Source: Xenopus tropicalis
Taxonomy: Eukaryota; Chordata; Amphibia; Anura; Pipidae
Length of the DNA stretch: 64,000 nt
Direction of reading: 5' to 3'
Assembly: GCF_000004195.4 (NCBI RefSeq)
Contig: NC_030678.2
Location: 129,671,104 to 129,735,103, forward strand
Each line of letters opens with the position of its first letter. Positions within the stretch are counted from its first letter, which is position 1. The translations under genes were made by a program, and so were the position numbers. Below the pieces are notes generated by a model. It was not told the DNA's origin, ran no database searches, and saw only the letters and a list, made by a program, of their open reading frames with translations. This document shows, in pieces, positions 1 to 12,914 of the stretch.

Positions 1-150
1 TATTATAAATGTAATATTTGTGAAAGTTCATATATCCTCAAAAACCCTACCTCTGAGTATATCTGAGTAATTCTGGCCAAACTTCCATGCAGTTGCAGCA
101 CCTCCACCCCCATTCCTATAATGGTGGTCTTAAGCCTATAAAAATAGCTG

Positions 151-175
151 CTGGTCTGGTCTGGTCTGGTCTGGT
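151..175. repeat. (CTGGT)5 microsatellite
   Basis: Five consecutive CTGGT units are read directly. The flanks show no element termini. Confidence 0.9.
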
Positions 176-965
176 TGATCTCAATCATAGAAAAGCCACA
201 AGCTGGGGAGACTAATGTTGTGGTTGTGGCAATCCTCTTCTATGCTAACAGTGGGGAGGGTCAAGTCTATAACACAAATGCCTCGGTTGAGAGATACTTT
301 TTCCAAGAAATGCAACAGTGCATGGAGGTGCCAACCTATGAAAAATATGACCAGAGGTAAACAGCTAGGACCACCATATGGTGTTTACCTATGCATTTGG
401 ACAGGTAATTAATTACTAGTAAAATGAGGGACAAGGGAATGATTGGCATTTGTCAAAGTCCTCTCTTTTGTATTGGTAATGGGGTCAGATCAGTTGCACT
501 TCCATTGTACTTACATTCTACTTAGCCTTGGAGTGCTTCCATAACCCTCCTTTTGGGTTATTTTTATTAAAAACAAAGTTTTACATATAGCTAGAAGGAA
601 AACATACCAAAGCTGAAATCAATTCAGACTATTGAAGTATAAAACACAGAAGGAACAATTGGAAAGAAGAACACAGAGTAGGTGGATTACAAACAACATT
701 ATTGATTACAGATGAATAACATATTGTAGGATTCTAATGTGTGGCGGTTAAGTGGTTTGTTTCTAAATACCAGTTCCATGAGGACCATACTGAACTCTCT
801 AACTGTATTTAAAAAAGATAGCTGACATTTGTTCCATACAGTTATTTCCCAATATTTAGCCTATTACTCCTGAGCTTTCCATGTGGGGACCATAGCTATT
901 CAGACTACAGTAAGGATATGATTCAGTAGTTTATGGACCATAGTTATGAGCTGTGTTGAATAACC
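176..965. other. No recognised feature
   Basis: A+T-rich sequence with only short chance ORFs. I see no TIRs, retroelement motifs or splice-bounded exon. Confidence 0.5.
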
Positions 966-1423
966 CTAGGGGGCTGATTTACTTACCCACGAACGGGTCG
1001 AATGGAGTCCGATTGCGTTTTTTTCGTAATGATCGGTACTTTGCGATTTTTTCGTATGTTTTGCGATTTTTTCGGATTCTTTACGAATTTTTCGGATCCA
1101 ATACGATTTTTGCGTAAAAACGCGAGTTTTCCTATCCATTACGAAAGTTGCGTAAAAAGTTGCGCATTTTGCGTAGCGTTAAAACTTACGCGAAAAGTTG
1201 CGCATTTTTCGTAGCGTTAAGTTTTAACGCTACGAAAAATGCGCGACTTTTCGCGTTTTTATGCAAAAATCGCGTTTTTATGCAAAAATCGTATTGGTAA
1301 CGAAAAATTCGTACAGAATCCGAAAAAATCGCAAAACATACGAAAAAGTCGCAAAATGTTCGTTTTCAAGTCGGAACTTTTCCAATTCGGGTCGGATTCG
1401 TGGGTTAGTAAATCAGCCCCTAG
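966..1423. mobile_element. CTAG-flanked foldback MITE, copy 1
   Basis: The left end reads CTAGGGGGCTGATTTACT and the right end is its near-complement (TAGTAAATCAGCCCCTAG). The interior is largely one long inverted repeat of CGAAAAA/TTTTTCG-type motifs (for example GCGTAGCGTTAAAACTT near 1170 against its complement near 1220), so the whole element could fold into a hairpin. A second copy at 5393-5856 has the same plan and the same CTAG ends. It has no coding capacity. Superfamily is unassigned because the flanking CTAG could be either a 4-bp target duplication or part of the TIR. Confidence 0.75.
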
Positions 1424-1603
1424 GACTTGATTCCAGTGATTTTTGTGTAGAACCCAAACTCACCCCAGTGTCCCAGTGGCTGCTCGCCTCCTCCATCACA
1501 CTGAAAATGCATCTGGTTACATGATTGTAAGCCTGGAGGAGGTATAGCACTAATTGCATATGATTTCAAAGGTACATTGACTTTAAGTTACAGGTATTTT
1601 AAC

Positions 1604-2098
1604 TTAAACGAGAAGGAAAGGTAAAAACAAAGAAAGCTTTATCAAAAAGGTCTATGTAAATACAGCCATAAGCACTCACAGAAATGCTGCACTGAGTCCT
1701 CTATCAAAAGAAACACAGGATTTCTTCTCTCTTTTTTTGTAAACATGATGTTCCAGTGTCTGATTTCCTCTCTCAGAAACAGCCTTAATTCCTGGGGCCA
1801 GAGTCTGTGCAGTTCTCTCTTCTCTCCCCTCTCCTGCTCCCCCTCTCAGCAGAATGCTAAGAACTCCCTCCCCCTCCCCTAGGAATGTGTGATCTCAGCT
1901 ATAATGGCTAGAGACTGCAGGAAGGAAGCTACTTAAAATGGCAGCTGCTATCTTAAGCAAAGGGAGAAAGCTTCTAAAGCTGTTTACTCGGGTATGTTAT
2001 GTTATGGTTTCTGCAGAATAAATATATTGTTCTAGGTGGCACTAATGTGGCAAATCTATTGGCAGTAAAATGCAAAAATGTCTTTCCTTCTCCTTTAA
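1604..2098. mobile_element. TTAA-flanked T2-type MITE, copy 1
   Basis: The element runs from TTAA (1604-1607) to TTAA (2095-2098). Terminal inverted repeats are GAGAAGGAAAGG at the left and CCTTTCCTTCTC-like at the right. The body, including a stretch about nonacoding AATAAATATA near 2020, matches the copy at 61692-62158 in this window. TTAA target sites and TTAAAGG-type ends are typical of the T2 MITE group known from Xenopus. It has no ORF of its own. Confidence 0.8.
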
Positions 2099-2516
2099 AT
2101 ATTTTTTATTTATAGGGCTACACACTGCACAGCTACAAACAGTTTTTCATTCAGTGCAGCATAACCATTTGATTTATAAACTAAGGACTTTTGATGCAGG
2201 TGATTTGTACATGGGTAGAAAATTGGCTATAAAATTGCTTACAGAGACTAGTTGTATGGATAGTAGGACTGGCCATATCTATGGAAGCAGCAAAGTGGTT
2301 GATGCCCATTCATAATTATCATAGCCCTCCCTTTTCCAATTTCCTCCTCTTTCTTCTTCCTTCCCCCTTTAACCAGATCCTCTTCCCCTACCAAATAGGA
2401 CCCATAATTATCCCCTTCCAATACCTCCAATATATTGTCAGCTTGTTTGTCTTTATTGACTGCCAAAGCTGTGTTTTTCTCCTCCCCCCCCCATTATTGT
2501 TAATGGTTTAAAGTTG
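2099..2516. other. No recognised feature (A+T and pyrimidine-rich)
   Basis: Contains a C/T-rich tract near 2325-2380 and a C-run near 2482-2492. The overlapping short ORFs on both strands show no family resemblance. Confidence 0.45.
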
Positions 2517-2853
2517 TACAGGTCTGGGATCCCTTATCCGGAAACCCGTTATCCAGAAAGCTCTGAATTATGGAAAGCCCGTCTCCCACAGACTCCATTT
2601 TAATCAAATAATTCAGAATTTTCAAACCGATTTCCTTTTTCTCTGTAATAATAAAACAGTACCTTGTAATTGATCCCAACTAAGATATAATTACTCCTTA
2701 TTGGATGCAAAACAACCCTATTGGGTTTAATTAATGTTTTATTGTTTATTTTTTTTTGTAGACTTAAGGTATAGAGATCCAAATTACAGAAAGACCTCTT
2801 ATCCGGAATGCCCTTGGTCCCGAGCATTCTGGATAATGGGTCCTATACCTGTA
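2517..2853. mobile_element. TACAGGT-ended MITE, full copy
   Basis: The ends TACAGGTCTGGGATCCC and GGGTCCTATACCTGTA form an imperfect TIR. The interior has the motifs CTTATCCGGAAACCC near the left and CCGGAATGCCC near the right. Related copies lie at 34890-35221 (full), 17484-17775 and 12915-13112 (degenerate, inverted). I recognise this as an abundant Xenopus interspersed repeat but do not assign a superfamily. Confidence 0.8.
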
Positions 2854-5392
2854 CAATTATAAAAATACAGAATTTAAAAAAATAGTGTAATACCTTACTT
2901 CAAGTTAATATTTTACAAAGTCACTTAATCTACATTAACGCTAACATATTCAGAGAAATTAATAACTATAATATACTGTGCCCAACATAAAAGCATTATC
3001 AGAAAGTGAAAAATGAAACTTTAAATCACAATTCTAAAGAATGGTTCAGGACAGATATGCAGTTTGAAAGAAATATTGCAGATAATGCAATGTAAATGAA
3101 AAATAAATGTCTGTGTTGATAAAAATGAGAGTTTTAATATTAAATTGTTGCACCAGAGAATGCCATTATTGAACTGCTCGGCAAGAAGCCAAATTTCAAG
3201 AAAGCCAGAGGGGAAAAAAAGCCTTAATTAATTAATCCATAACGTGTGGTAACTGCATACTTAGCTTGGGGGAACATGGACTTCTGCAGATAACCAGCAA
3301 ATGGAATAGAAAATGGAAAGAGATGAATTAACACAGAAATAAACAATTGTTTGCATTCACAGAGGAATTAACAATATTGATTAATTTAAAAGGTCAAAAA
3401 AAAAAAAAAAAAAAAGAAGTAAAATCTGTTCATTTCTAAAATGATTTAAGGGCTGTTTATTATGCACATCCAAAGTTGTTCACTTTCAAGGAGGTTCCCT
3501 CAGTGGCTTTGTCAATAGACACAGTATACTTGTACCTATTGCATTGGTCACTGCCTGTAGATTCTTAATGCAATTGCATCCAGTTTCTGTTGAAACACAA
3601 GCGCTATTGTGTGTGCTTTAGTGCATAGGGCACAATTAAGCCAAGCTAAATATGGAGTGGAAGTTGCTTGATGTTACCTGAACCTGCCTGAATTCCTGGA
3701 TTTGACCTGGTGTCTGTTATTTGGACTTTGCCTTGTTGCTACTTGCCCTGACCAGACCTGCTTTTGTCTACAGTCTATTAAAATACAGTTGATATAATGA
3801 TTAAAACCCCTACCTACCACACCCCACAGGGCCCAATTTACAATTTACACAATATCCAAGGAATGCAATGAAATGCATGCCCAAATGGGACCTCCATCAT
3901 GAGTTAAACAGTCCATTTGCATGAGTTAAACAGACCATTTGCTGATATGTTAGTATCTGCTTCCTTACAATCCTGAAAAGGCACTGGGATTACTTTACTA
4001 ACACTCATGAAGGTTATGAGAAACTGAAATTTGAGCTTTCTTGCCGCCATTATATGCCATTTCTGATGCTGTAACAATATTAGTATTGTCCTAAAATTCT
4101 GGTTCTTACTTCATGCATAGTTATCCCTGCATACTTTTTTCTACATCCCATCTCCCAAGCAATAGACCGCTGATCAGGAGCAGCAGGTCTCAAACCTACA
4201 AAATCTGTTTCATCCATATCCATAGAAGTGTGCTTTTTTCATTTGGTAGCAAACCTGTAAGCACAGAAACATGGTGATGCCATTAGCTGCTTCCCTGCAT
4301 AGCCGCCTCTAGAGCCCATGCTTAACAGTGTGGAGAAAAATGAAGATACAAACAACTTGTTTTAGCTTTTTTTTAATAAATGTTAATGATCATGTAAATG
4401 TGCAAATGACCCTGACTGCTTTTACAATTTGCAGGCTGATGTTCATAGACAAGAGTTGCATCTCAACTGATTTAAATGTACTTTTTAGGATATTCTTTTC
4501 AGCCATGCCCTTCACAAGCATATATCAAGTCTTTTGTTATAGAAGGATTCAATAAAACATTTACAAAATGTCTTTGCCTCCTCTGCTGCGAGTATCTCGT
4601 GATATATCCCATTAAGACCAATTATTTTGTTCATATTACAAACAAAAGCAATTGTATTAATTTTATGTTTTGTTTTTGCTGTTGCAATCATCATAGCATT
4701 AAAGTTTTTGAATAAAGATGTTAGTATTATACAGGCATTAGGAGAGCAAGAGTAAGTAAAGTACCTCATTACTTTCATAGACACAAATACACTAGAAAAT
4801 TAGGTTGTTGCAGAAAATGTAATTATGTTGAATTTTTTTAAATAATAGAACTGTTGTTTTACCTGAGTGGTGCTGAGGCTGTTGCAGACATACCAAACAG
4901 GATTTAAGGTACCATCCCTAAATTGCTTTTAAAAGGCAGTACATTTTCATCAACCAACTAGAAATCTATTTTCAGATTTCCCATAGACTTTGAGTAAGGT
5001 TTGCTCTTTTCTGCAAGTAATCATACACCAGATTTAAAAGGTTGCTTCGAGAACCAGAGCTAGGCAGTGTTATAGCATAATGTTGCTCTTCTGTGCCAAT
5101 CTACAGGGGTGTTACTATCCAAACATTTAGTTCTGCTTAATGGTTTGCTCATATTTAATGTTAAGCAATTAAAGAAGTAGATAAATGGGTCCAGAAAGGA
5201 AAGAAGAGTACAAATTGGACAAATATGAGGACAAGATATTTAAGTTAGAGCACGAGGTTTGGAGTTTCAGTGGACAAGAGAAAGTGACTTTCTTTCAGCT
5301 TGATAGTTAGTTAATACAGTTTTATATTCAGAAAGCAAGAGAGCATTTTTGTAAAAGGGATGAGGCATTTCAGCAATGTCCTCTGGTTCTCT
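2854..5392. other. Unique A+T-rich stretch with a 20-nt poly(A)
   Basis: No transposon termini or coding features were recognised. A run of 20 A occupies 3396-3415 without a poly(A) signal or target duplication that I can pair with it, so a processed insertion is not claimed. Confidence 0.5.
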
Positions 5393-5856
5393 CTAGGGGG
5401 CACATTTACTATGGGTCGAATCCGAATTGGAAAAATCCGATTTGAAAACGAACATTTTGCGACTTTTTCGTATTTTTTGCGATTTTTTCGGCACCTTTAC
5501 GACTTTTCGGAAATTATCGCGACTTTTTCGTTACCAATACGATTTTTGCGAAAAAACGCGAGTTTTTCGTAGCCATTCCGAAAGTTGCGATTTTTTCGTA
5601 GCGTTAAAACTTGCGCGAAAAGTTGCGCTTTTTTCGTAGCGTTAAAACTTAAAAGGCGCTATGTTTCGCACAAGTTTTAACACTACGAAAAAACTTTCGG
5701 AATGGCTACGAAAAACTCACGTTTTTTCGCAAAAATCGTATTGGTAACGAAAAAGTCGCGTCAATTTTCCGAAAAAATCGCAAAATACCGATCATTACGA
5801 AAAAAACGCAATCGGACGCATTCGGCCCGTTCGTGGCTTAGTAAATGTGCCCCTAG
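5393..5856. mobile_element. CTAG-flanked foldback MITE, copy 2
   Basis: The left end CTAGGGGGCACATTTACTA and the right end TTAGTAAATGTGCCCCTAG are inverted. The interior arms carry runs of TTTTTCG and CGAAAAA motifs and mirror each other around about 5650 (GTTTTAACACTACG against CGTAGCGTTAAAAC). It has the same architecture as 966-1423, but the terminal words differ (CACATTTACTA against CTGATTTACT), so the two are sister subfamilies. Confidence 0.75.
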
Positions 5857-6620
5857 GTGTAGTGAGGAAGGTGCCATGCACAAGTAGGTAATAGCAAGGA
5901 AACAGATGATAATGATGTTCTAAAGGGGAGAATGTAGGATTAAAAATGTTAAATGCTACATGGATAGAAATAAAAAAAACCCAGGGAATGGCCATATGTG
6001 ACTTACTTCACAAAAGAATATATTCGATTTAGTTGCAATCAAGAAAAACAGGAGGAGGTTACACAACTGTGACAAATGTCTGCAACCCTAAGAGGGGATA
6101 AAATAGGTAGATGGCATGAATAAAAGAGGAGGAGTAGTGCTTAGATTCTAAAATGAGAGAGTAGAAACTTCAAAGAAGCTACAAAAATATTCATAAGTAG
6201 ATGTGTTTTATACATGTTTTATATGGACTACTGTAATTGCATAAAAATTGGATGCCAAATCTCTGCAGTATGTTAAGAAATTGATATTGTATAGGGATAT
6301 GGGACATTATGTGCTGTATGTAATTACTGATAAGAAGCTTTTATAGAATTTCCCCATCTCAGACAAGATAGTTACAGTGTATGCCTACACCCCGCTGGCA
6401 TTACAAATGACTAAAATGAAAGACCATGGATTTAACTGGTATATTTATATTCAAAACTTGCTGCATATATTTAAGTTATATTAAAATTGACATTACAAAA
6501 ATAGGATACATTTCTATATAGACAGAAATGAGCTTTGTACATTTAATGCATCATTGCTAGCTGCGTACCAGGCACCTGGTGTCCCTCCAGATTATACATT
6601 TTTACTAATAAGGTTTAATA
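5857..6620. other. No recognised feature
   Basis: A+T-rich; no TIRs, retroelement motifs or ORFs of interest. Confidence 0.45.
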
Positions 6621-6840
6621 TAGTTACATAGTTACATAGGGTTGAAAAAAGACTAGAGTCTATCAAGTTCAACCCTTCCAAGTAAACCCAGCACACACAA
6701 CCTATACTTACCAATCTATACACTCACATACATAAACTATATATACCAACATCAATACTAACTGTAGATATTAGTATCACAATAGCCTTGGATACTATGC
6801 TTGCTCAAGAACTCATCCAGGTCCCTCTTAAAGGCATTAT
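6621..6840 (-). mobile_element. CR1 LINE 3' end, truncated
   Basis: The minus strand ends with the CR1 3' signature: a TTTTTTCAACCC word followed by repeated ATGTAACT. Upstream is the 3' end of ORF2 (codons around GATACTAATATCTAC, shared with the copy ending near 56264). About 220 bp of the 3' end survives. 5' truncation is the usual outcome of target-primed reverse transcription. Confidence 0.85.
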
Positions 6841-7319
6841 ATATACTCTTGTGTGTTTCTGTTAGATGCATCACAGTACTCGTTTGGCCAGTTCTAAAAG
6901 GTGCACAGGGCACCTAGTCATGGCTTGCCATAAGAAATGACTGGAAAATCCGGGCACACTTTTCTCAATGGAATAAATTGTGTGCTGTGTGTGCTACATT
7001 TATAGCAGTAACAGTAACAAATAAGAGTTATTAATATGATATGAATTTATAAAACCCCTTTTAGGGGTCAAACATTTTCAAAGTAGAAGGCAGGTGCAAA
7101 AATCAGCCACAATTTAATTATTTTTTTTTTTTTTCAGTTCTCAACCTGCCTTCCACTCCAGCTGAATTGGCCCAGGTCTCTGACCCCCATGGATACACGG
7201 CTGCCTGTGTCTGGCAACTCTGCACATTGCACATTTTTATCACAAGAAGAAGTGTGCTGCCAGAACCCAGGCAGATGTGCTGTCTGTATGAGTACTGTGG
7301 GGTGCTCTTCTGCACCTCT
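6841..7319. other. No recognised feature
   Basis: Mixed A+T-rich sequence with a T-run near 7120-7134. The short minus-strand ORF over 7118-7315 has no recognisable motif. Confidence 0.4.
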
Positions 7320-7723
7320 AAGGGCTAAACTCCATGGGAGATTTTGATTAGATTTTGTGGGTCAGATTTTATCTGATCTTGTCACAAAACAGCACACAAC
7401 ACCACACTCTCCATAGGTTAAAACACAATGTCAAATCAGATAAAGCCAGATGGTGGGTTTTTCCTGCATCTACATCCAAAAGTCAATACTTTCAAAGAGA
7501 AAAAATAGTCTGTCAGACACCATCAGATCTCACTGAATGAAGACGCAGCATGCAGCATTCCCTTCCAACAGGCATATCCTATGGCAATCCTTTCATGTAG
7601 TTTACACATCAGATTTTTCTATCAGTCCCATTATATTTTGATTCATGCAACTACATCTGAATTTTAGGATGAGTTTTGTTGATTCAACACCATCCTATAA
7701 AATCTTCTGTGGAGTTAGTTCTC
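7320..7723. mobile_element. MITE with AGGGCTAAACTCC ends
   Basis: The left end AGGGCTAAACTCCATGGGAG and the complement of the right end GAACTAACTCCACAGAAG share about 25 bp of diverged TIR continuing into AGATTTT. There is no coding capacity and no target duplication that I can fix. Confidence 0.5.
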
Positions 7724-7821
7724 TTGCACATTGCTCATCTTGTTATCAGAAATGACCCCTTATATATATGTGCTTTTACAGTATTTATAGATTTTTATAC
7801 CTGCTAACTATATCCCAAGAT

Positions 7822-8153
7822 TAATGATGAGCGAATCTGTCCCATTTTGCATTGAAAAATTCCCCAAACTGTGTGATTATTTACTAAACTTTGAAAAATA
7901 CATTGAAGACAATGGACATTTTTTTGCATTGACTTTTTCCATGCAAAATATATTGGAATGATTTCTTTCCCACAGTGACTTCTTATGCAGGAACAATTTC
8001 CTACAGTCGATGGGTGTTTTTTCACAGTAAATGTTTTGAGGCAAAAATGTTCTCAGCAAATTTTTCAAGGGTTTTGCAAAAATATTCTCCGGTGGCAAAA
8101 TGCAGAATTTCCCCGCAAATCTATACCTGACAGAAAAAAATCACTCATCATTC
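7822..8153. mobile_element. hAT-like MITE with TAATGATGAGCGAAT ends
   Basis: The TIRs are TAATGATGAGCGAATC at the left and AATCACTCATCATT at the right. The flanks TCCCAAGAT (7813-7821) and TCCCAGAT (8154-8161) look like a target duplication with one indel. It belongs to the same family as the better-preserved 48710-48975 copy, which has a perfect 8-bp duplication as expected for hAT elements. Confidence 0.65.
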
Positions 8154-8729
8154 TCCCAGATGATACAAGGATTTTGAGAGTGGGGTGTAAAGGGTTTATT
8201 GGTCACATCATTAGCACACTAATTTATAAGTACTGTAATTAGGGGGTTGCTTATCAAAACCTAGTTGCATGATTAAACACTGATCCTTCTGTTACCCTGA
8301 TCATCCATGAAGAAAGACTAAATATCATTGCCACATATATCCTCTGAGACACACACTATACTGTCACCAGTGACTGCATATAAAAATCCTATTTCCACAA
8401 CAGCATTAAGAATTTGCTGACTGACTGACATAAAGTAATCGGCATAGCACAGATTGCCAATTAAAGGTCATAGCTCTCATTCTTTTTAAATTTAAACGAG
8501 TTGTGGCAAGGGCATATCCAACACCTAATGTAAGAGATGATTAAGGAGAAAAGAACATTAGCTTGTACACTGATTAATATAAGTGATATATGGGACTAGG
8601 GTTTAGAAGTGCAGCTTTGTAAAGTAATTTAGCCATGCGTTTTAATCAGTCAAGTAATTATACACTTTCGCAACCTGCATTTACTTATTAAAAAGATATA
8701 TGCTGGTTAAAGGTGATCAAAAGCCATAC
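8154..8729. other. No recognised feature
   Basis: A+T-rich; no features identified. Confidence 0.4.
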
Positions 8730-9253
8730 TTAAAGGTCATGAAATGAAGAATATACTTAATGTGTAAAGCATTCTGCCTAAACAAAATATTTTTAAATAG
8801 ATATGTTTTATAAATACAAATGAGAAATGGAAGAGGTCAAATATATGAAAAATGTCACCCCAACAGAACATGAAAATGTATCTGCTTAAAAAAGGCTATT
8901 TTGTTATATTATGCAGATAAAGCAATGTAAGATGGAGGTCAAATGTCTCCTTAGATTTGAAAATATTGTGCTAGTATTGCACTCCTTTTTTTAGTGCTGG
9001 GGGTCTCAGTTTCCTTCCCCTACACCCCTGGATTTAATGCGCAGATACCTATTATAACGGAGCTCTTCCTGCTAATACAGAGGTGGGTGGGTTTGATGGC
9101 AGTTTCTGTTTTGCTGCTTCAGTTTACTCTAGCAACCAGGCAATGGTTTGAATGACAGAGAGTATTTTGGCTGCAGGGGTCAGTGACTCATTATTCAACT
9201 TAAAAATGAAAGGTTTCCTCTTTAGCATACTTAAAGGTCAATTACCCCTTTAA
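8730..9253. mobile_element. Probable TTAA-type MITE
   Basis: TTAAAGG at 8730 (and again at 8706) faces CCCCTTTAA ending at 9253. The interior stretch from about 9080 (TTGATGGCAGTTTCTG through AGGGGTCAGTGACTC) resembles a common Xenopus T2-type repeat from memory. Only the TTAA ends and short TIR are directly visible; the left boundary is ambiguous. Confidence 0.45.
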
Positions 9254-9629
9254 CACTATACTGTCGTTACTGATTTATCTCTCCTCACTGCTGACCTCTG
9301 TCTCTACATAGTGGAGGAAAATGCCAGAAGTTCATTTTTTTAAATGCTGGCAACTAAACACTGCCTTCCAATTTTTAAAAAAAACCTGCATTATGAAGCC
9401 AGTGTATTAAGCCATTTAAATTTGAAACATTACATTACCCTATACAAATCTGTAAACCATCCATTCTTAACTTTGTTTACTATTAGCTGAACTAATGATA
9501 CACTTATTTATTTAACAGGCCAGTAGCATGACCCCAACAGACCATAAGAGATTCCTGCTCCAAAGGACAGGGATTTTTGGACTTGCTTTTTACAATAATT
9601 TATAATTTATAACTTTGGGGGCAATGTAA
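9254..9629. other. No recognised feature
   Basis: A+T-rich; no features identified. Confidence 0.4.
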
Positions 9630-10100
9630 TATATAACTGATCCCACAAAGGGCTGCTTCTTGCCCAGTAGAAAAACACTTGCAGAGAATGAGCCCCTCTG
9701 CTGGCATCTGCCTCCTACTTTGTGTCTGCCTGGGTGAAGGCAGATGCGGCGGATATCGGATCTGAAATGTGAACTCACATTGTTTTTACTGATATCCACC
9801 GCACCTGGGCGGACACAATACTTCTGAGAGAAGGCAAAGTAGGAGGCAGATGCCAGCAGAGAGGCTGATTCTCTGCTTTTTTTTTCTACTGAACAAGTAT
9901 TGTGACAGTCCAAGTGCGGTGGATATCAGTAAAAAAACATGAGAGTTCACATTTTAGAGCCGATATCTGCCGCATCTTCCTGCACCCAGGCAGACACAAT
10001 GGTTCCGGGCAAGGTAGGAGACTGATGCCAGCAGAGGGGCGGACTCTCGGCAAGTACTTTTCCACAGGCCGAGAATCAGCCCCATGTGGCATCAGCCTTA
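9630..10100. mobile_element. Long foldback MITE (GGGCTG..CAGCCC)
   Basis: Left arm (about 9650-9830) and right arm (about 9900-10090) are inverted copies. Shared words include CTCTGCTGGCATCTGCCTCC, GATATCCACCGCACCTGGG and GCAGATGCGGC, each present in opposite orientations. Short ORFs on both strands reflect this symmetry, not genes. The right end ends in GAATCAGCCCC, similar to the ends of the CTAG foldbacks, but the family is not assigned. Confidence 0.65.
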
Positions 10101-11559
10101 AGTAAACTTTTATTATGAGAGAGACAGTCTTATTCTGAGACATTTTGCTTGGTTGCTAGATGTGTGGCACAGTATTTAGTTCAGTACAGCTATATCTTTC
10201 TGATTTTAGGTTTTGGGGACAAATAACTGAGATTCAGATACCATTCTTTAATTATAACTGGTTCGAAGGGAAAGGTAGGTTTCTACATACACACTGCAGG
10301 TAAGTCAAAGGTAGTGGATGCTTACGAACCTTTTATTTTTTATATTTTATATTTTACTTGCTTTTGTAGCATTATGTGTTTTGTTTTTAGATTCTGCTTT
10401 GAAAAAATGAATCAAGCTTGTTCAGATCGGTGAAGCAAGAAGCCCCTGACCTTAAAAAGTTCAATATGTTTCCATGGCCTGTGTACAAATGTGGCTGATG
10501 CTTCAGATTTTCCATGAGTTAAAAATGTTGATTTAGCATCCAATGAACTTCAGCCTTATCAATCCCAGCACAGAATGGCTTATCTCACGAAAAAGGATTA
10601 TAAATACTAAGGGGTGAAGACTTTCGAAAAATGTCGCTAAGGTGAGCTGGCTAAGTTCCATTGCTAGGCAACCGGATATTGTATTGATTACTGAGAGAGA
10701 GCGCAGAGAATATTTCACCCAGGGCTCCATTAAATTAGGTGAGAGATTTATTTTTTTTAATGGCTCTTTCCATTTCGCACCTACCCAATTAGTAATGAGT
10801 TTGCCAGCATTAAAGACAAAAGATGGTTCTCAAAACTGTAACCTTCCTAATCATGGTAATATATATAGGTAGTTATAAAATATTCAGCATGGGCAATGTG
10901 ACTGTAATTGTTAATTGCATTAAAGACAGATACATGTTGATAAAAGCAATTTTTCCTTTAAATTTGTGTAAGCCAAAATTCATGTGTCTGAGAGTTTAAA
11001 AGAGACCCTACATATAAAGGTGCATAAAATTATAGGTTGTATGTAATCTGGTGCACAGTTGCCCTAAATACACAAGAGTGGAAAATAGAGGTGTTCGTGG
11101 TCAACACAATATAATACACACCAATACTAGTAGCTTGGTATTTCCCAACTTTACAACCCTTTTACAATATTGTCTTCAAAAATATCTGCAAATGCAACAT
11201 TTTCTGTGGGGCTGTAATAATGCTTTTCTTTAGCTGAGCTGATATAGCTGATATAATTATATCCTCTTTCCTCTAATAGTAATAGATTCATTGTGTACTT
11301 CATGAATTGGTTTTCATATAAGCCCTATTTATATCACGTGACAACATCCCACATGTGAAAGCAAATAAACCCTAAATGGACAGCCAGTTTTGTACAGATT
11401 ATCAACCCCCTTATTAATTTAGTGTTTTTTGCATAGAGCACTTCCTGCGCAGAAGGAAACCATTGATGCCGTGCACAGAAACAATTCAGTGACCTGATCC
11501 CCCTGTTTCTAAAAGCTCACAATTGAGAAGAATAGGGGGATGAGAAAAATGTTCTTAAA
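10101..11559. other. Mostly unrecognised; possible MITE remnant near 10590-10800
   Basis: The stretch GGGGTGAAGACTTTCG near 10611 resembles the end of a Xenopus MITE I recall, but no matching opposite end is visible. The remainder shows nothing I can support. Confidence 0.3.
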
Positions 11560-12150
11560 TCACCGAGGAAGTTTTCCATCAACAAGTATAAGGATGAGGG
11601 CACATATTGTCAAAAAAAGAAGACTTGGCTGTAAAGAAAATTGTATATTTAGATGGATTGATGGTCTGGAAAGAATTATTTATCCATGGTAAAAAGATAG
11701 AGATAGAGCAGAGAAGCCAAAGCACTGATCCTTGCAGTATTTCAATACGAACATGTACTTGCACGTTGGATGTTTCAGAATAGCTGGCGCTGAATGTGAA
11801 CTTTCAGAAATAAGAGCAGAAGAAAGGGCTTTGTTCCCGAGACCTAACAAATACAGACTTTGTATAGAGTGGCAGCTAAAAGGTAGTGGACAATAAGAAA
11901 AAGACCCCCATATTTCAAGGGAGAAAGTCCATAACTTCTTTTCAAAGAAATTCTTTGTGTAGTGCTGAGATCAGATTTCAGTGGATCAAGTAGAACAGGG
12001 ATAGTCAATAATAGCAATGGAATTGTGATCAGGCATTTCAGGTGGAGGCAAGGCCAAGGGTGGAAATACCTTGCTAGCAGAGAGCAATGACTATAGAGGT
12101 TTTGTCTATCCTATCTGAAAGATTGGTATGATAGGCAGGGTCAGTGTAAC
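11560..12150 (-). pseudogene. Highly degenerate LINE reverse transcriptase (L2-like)
   Basis: The minus strand at 11737-11710 encodes LQGSVLWLLCSISI. This resembles the conserved RT block [13 protein letters not shown] of L2/CR1 LINEs, compare 46292-47440. Neighbouring minus-strand sequence is interrupted by many stops and I cannot trace further RT blocks with certainty. The call rests mainly on this one motif and its orientation, so a chance match remains possible. Confidence 0.3.
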
Positions 12151-12914
12151 AAGGGAAAGAATGAATATAACTTTTGAGGTAAGAAAATGGCCATCAAACT
12201 TAGTGATTAAAATAATTAGGTTGTTTTCAATTCATGCATATTTAGGGACAAAAAAAACTAAATATTGGCAGCAATTTAATTATTTAGTCTAGATGTGAGA
12301 CAACATCCTTTCAGATTTGAATGTGGTTATTAGGTAATAACCCCTAGGTGAGCAAAATGAATCAGTGGAATTACTGCCATATATTACACCCGTCCACTGC
12401 CCACACACACACTGGCCTGGGGGGCGAGGCTGAAGCAGTTACAGCCAGTTGTGGAGGAATGACAATTATTTGCTGTCGTGCATTCCCCTGGATGTAATGC
12501 ATGTTGGCTCTTCATCTCTTAACAAACAGCGTAAGTGCCATATAAATACTGGGAAAAAGACAACTTGTCGCCTTTACGTTACAACAGGAATGGAAATCTG
12601 TGTGCTAATTTATCTATTTTTTGTGACTTAAATTTTAATGCTTTGCTTTCTGTATGGAATCATTGAGACGTTGACTTATTGGTAATTGTTTCATGAATTA
12701 GAAGTAAAAGCTACGTTTTACTTTTTCCCAGAATTAACACTGATTTTATTTGGTCTCACACAGTTAAACTGTTTTAATCACTGCTAGATTTTACTTGTTT
12801 TCTGGAATTTGAACCATTTTCATGTGTTCCTTTAGTGAACATAAAATAAGGGTTCTACTGACCTCCTTTCCTGACAAAATGTGCATGTTGGTTTTAAAGT
12901 ATGTATAAGTACTG
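12151..12914. other. No recognised feature
   Basis: A+T-rich apart from a short CACACACAC run near 12401-12411. Confidence 0.4.

Noticed and set aside
3396..3415. Poly(A) tract as the tail of a processed pseudogene or SINE
   Set aside because: No poly(A) signal, target duplication or recognisable body upstream.
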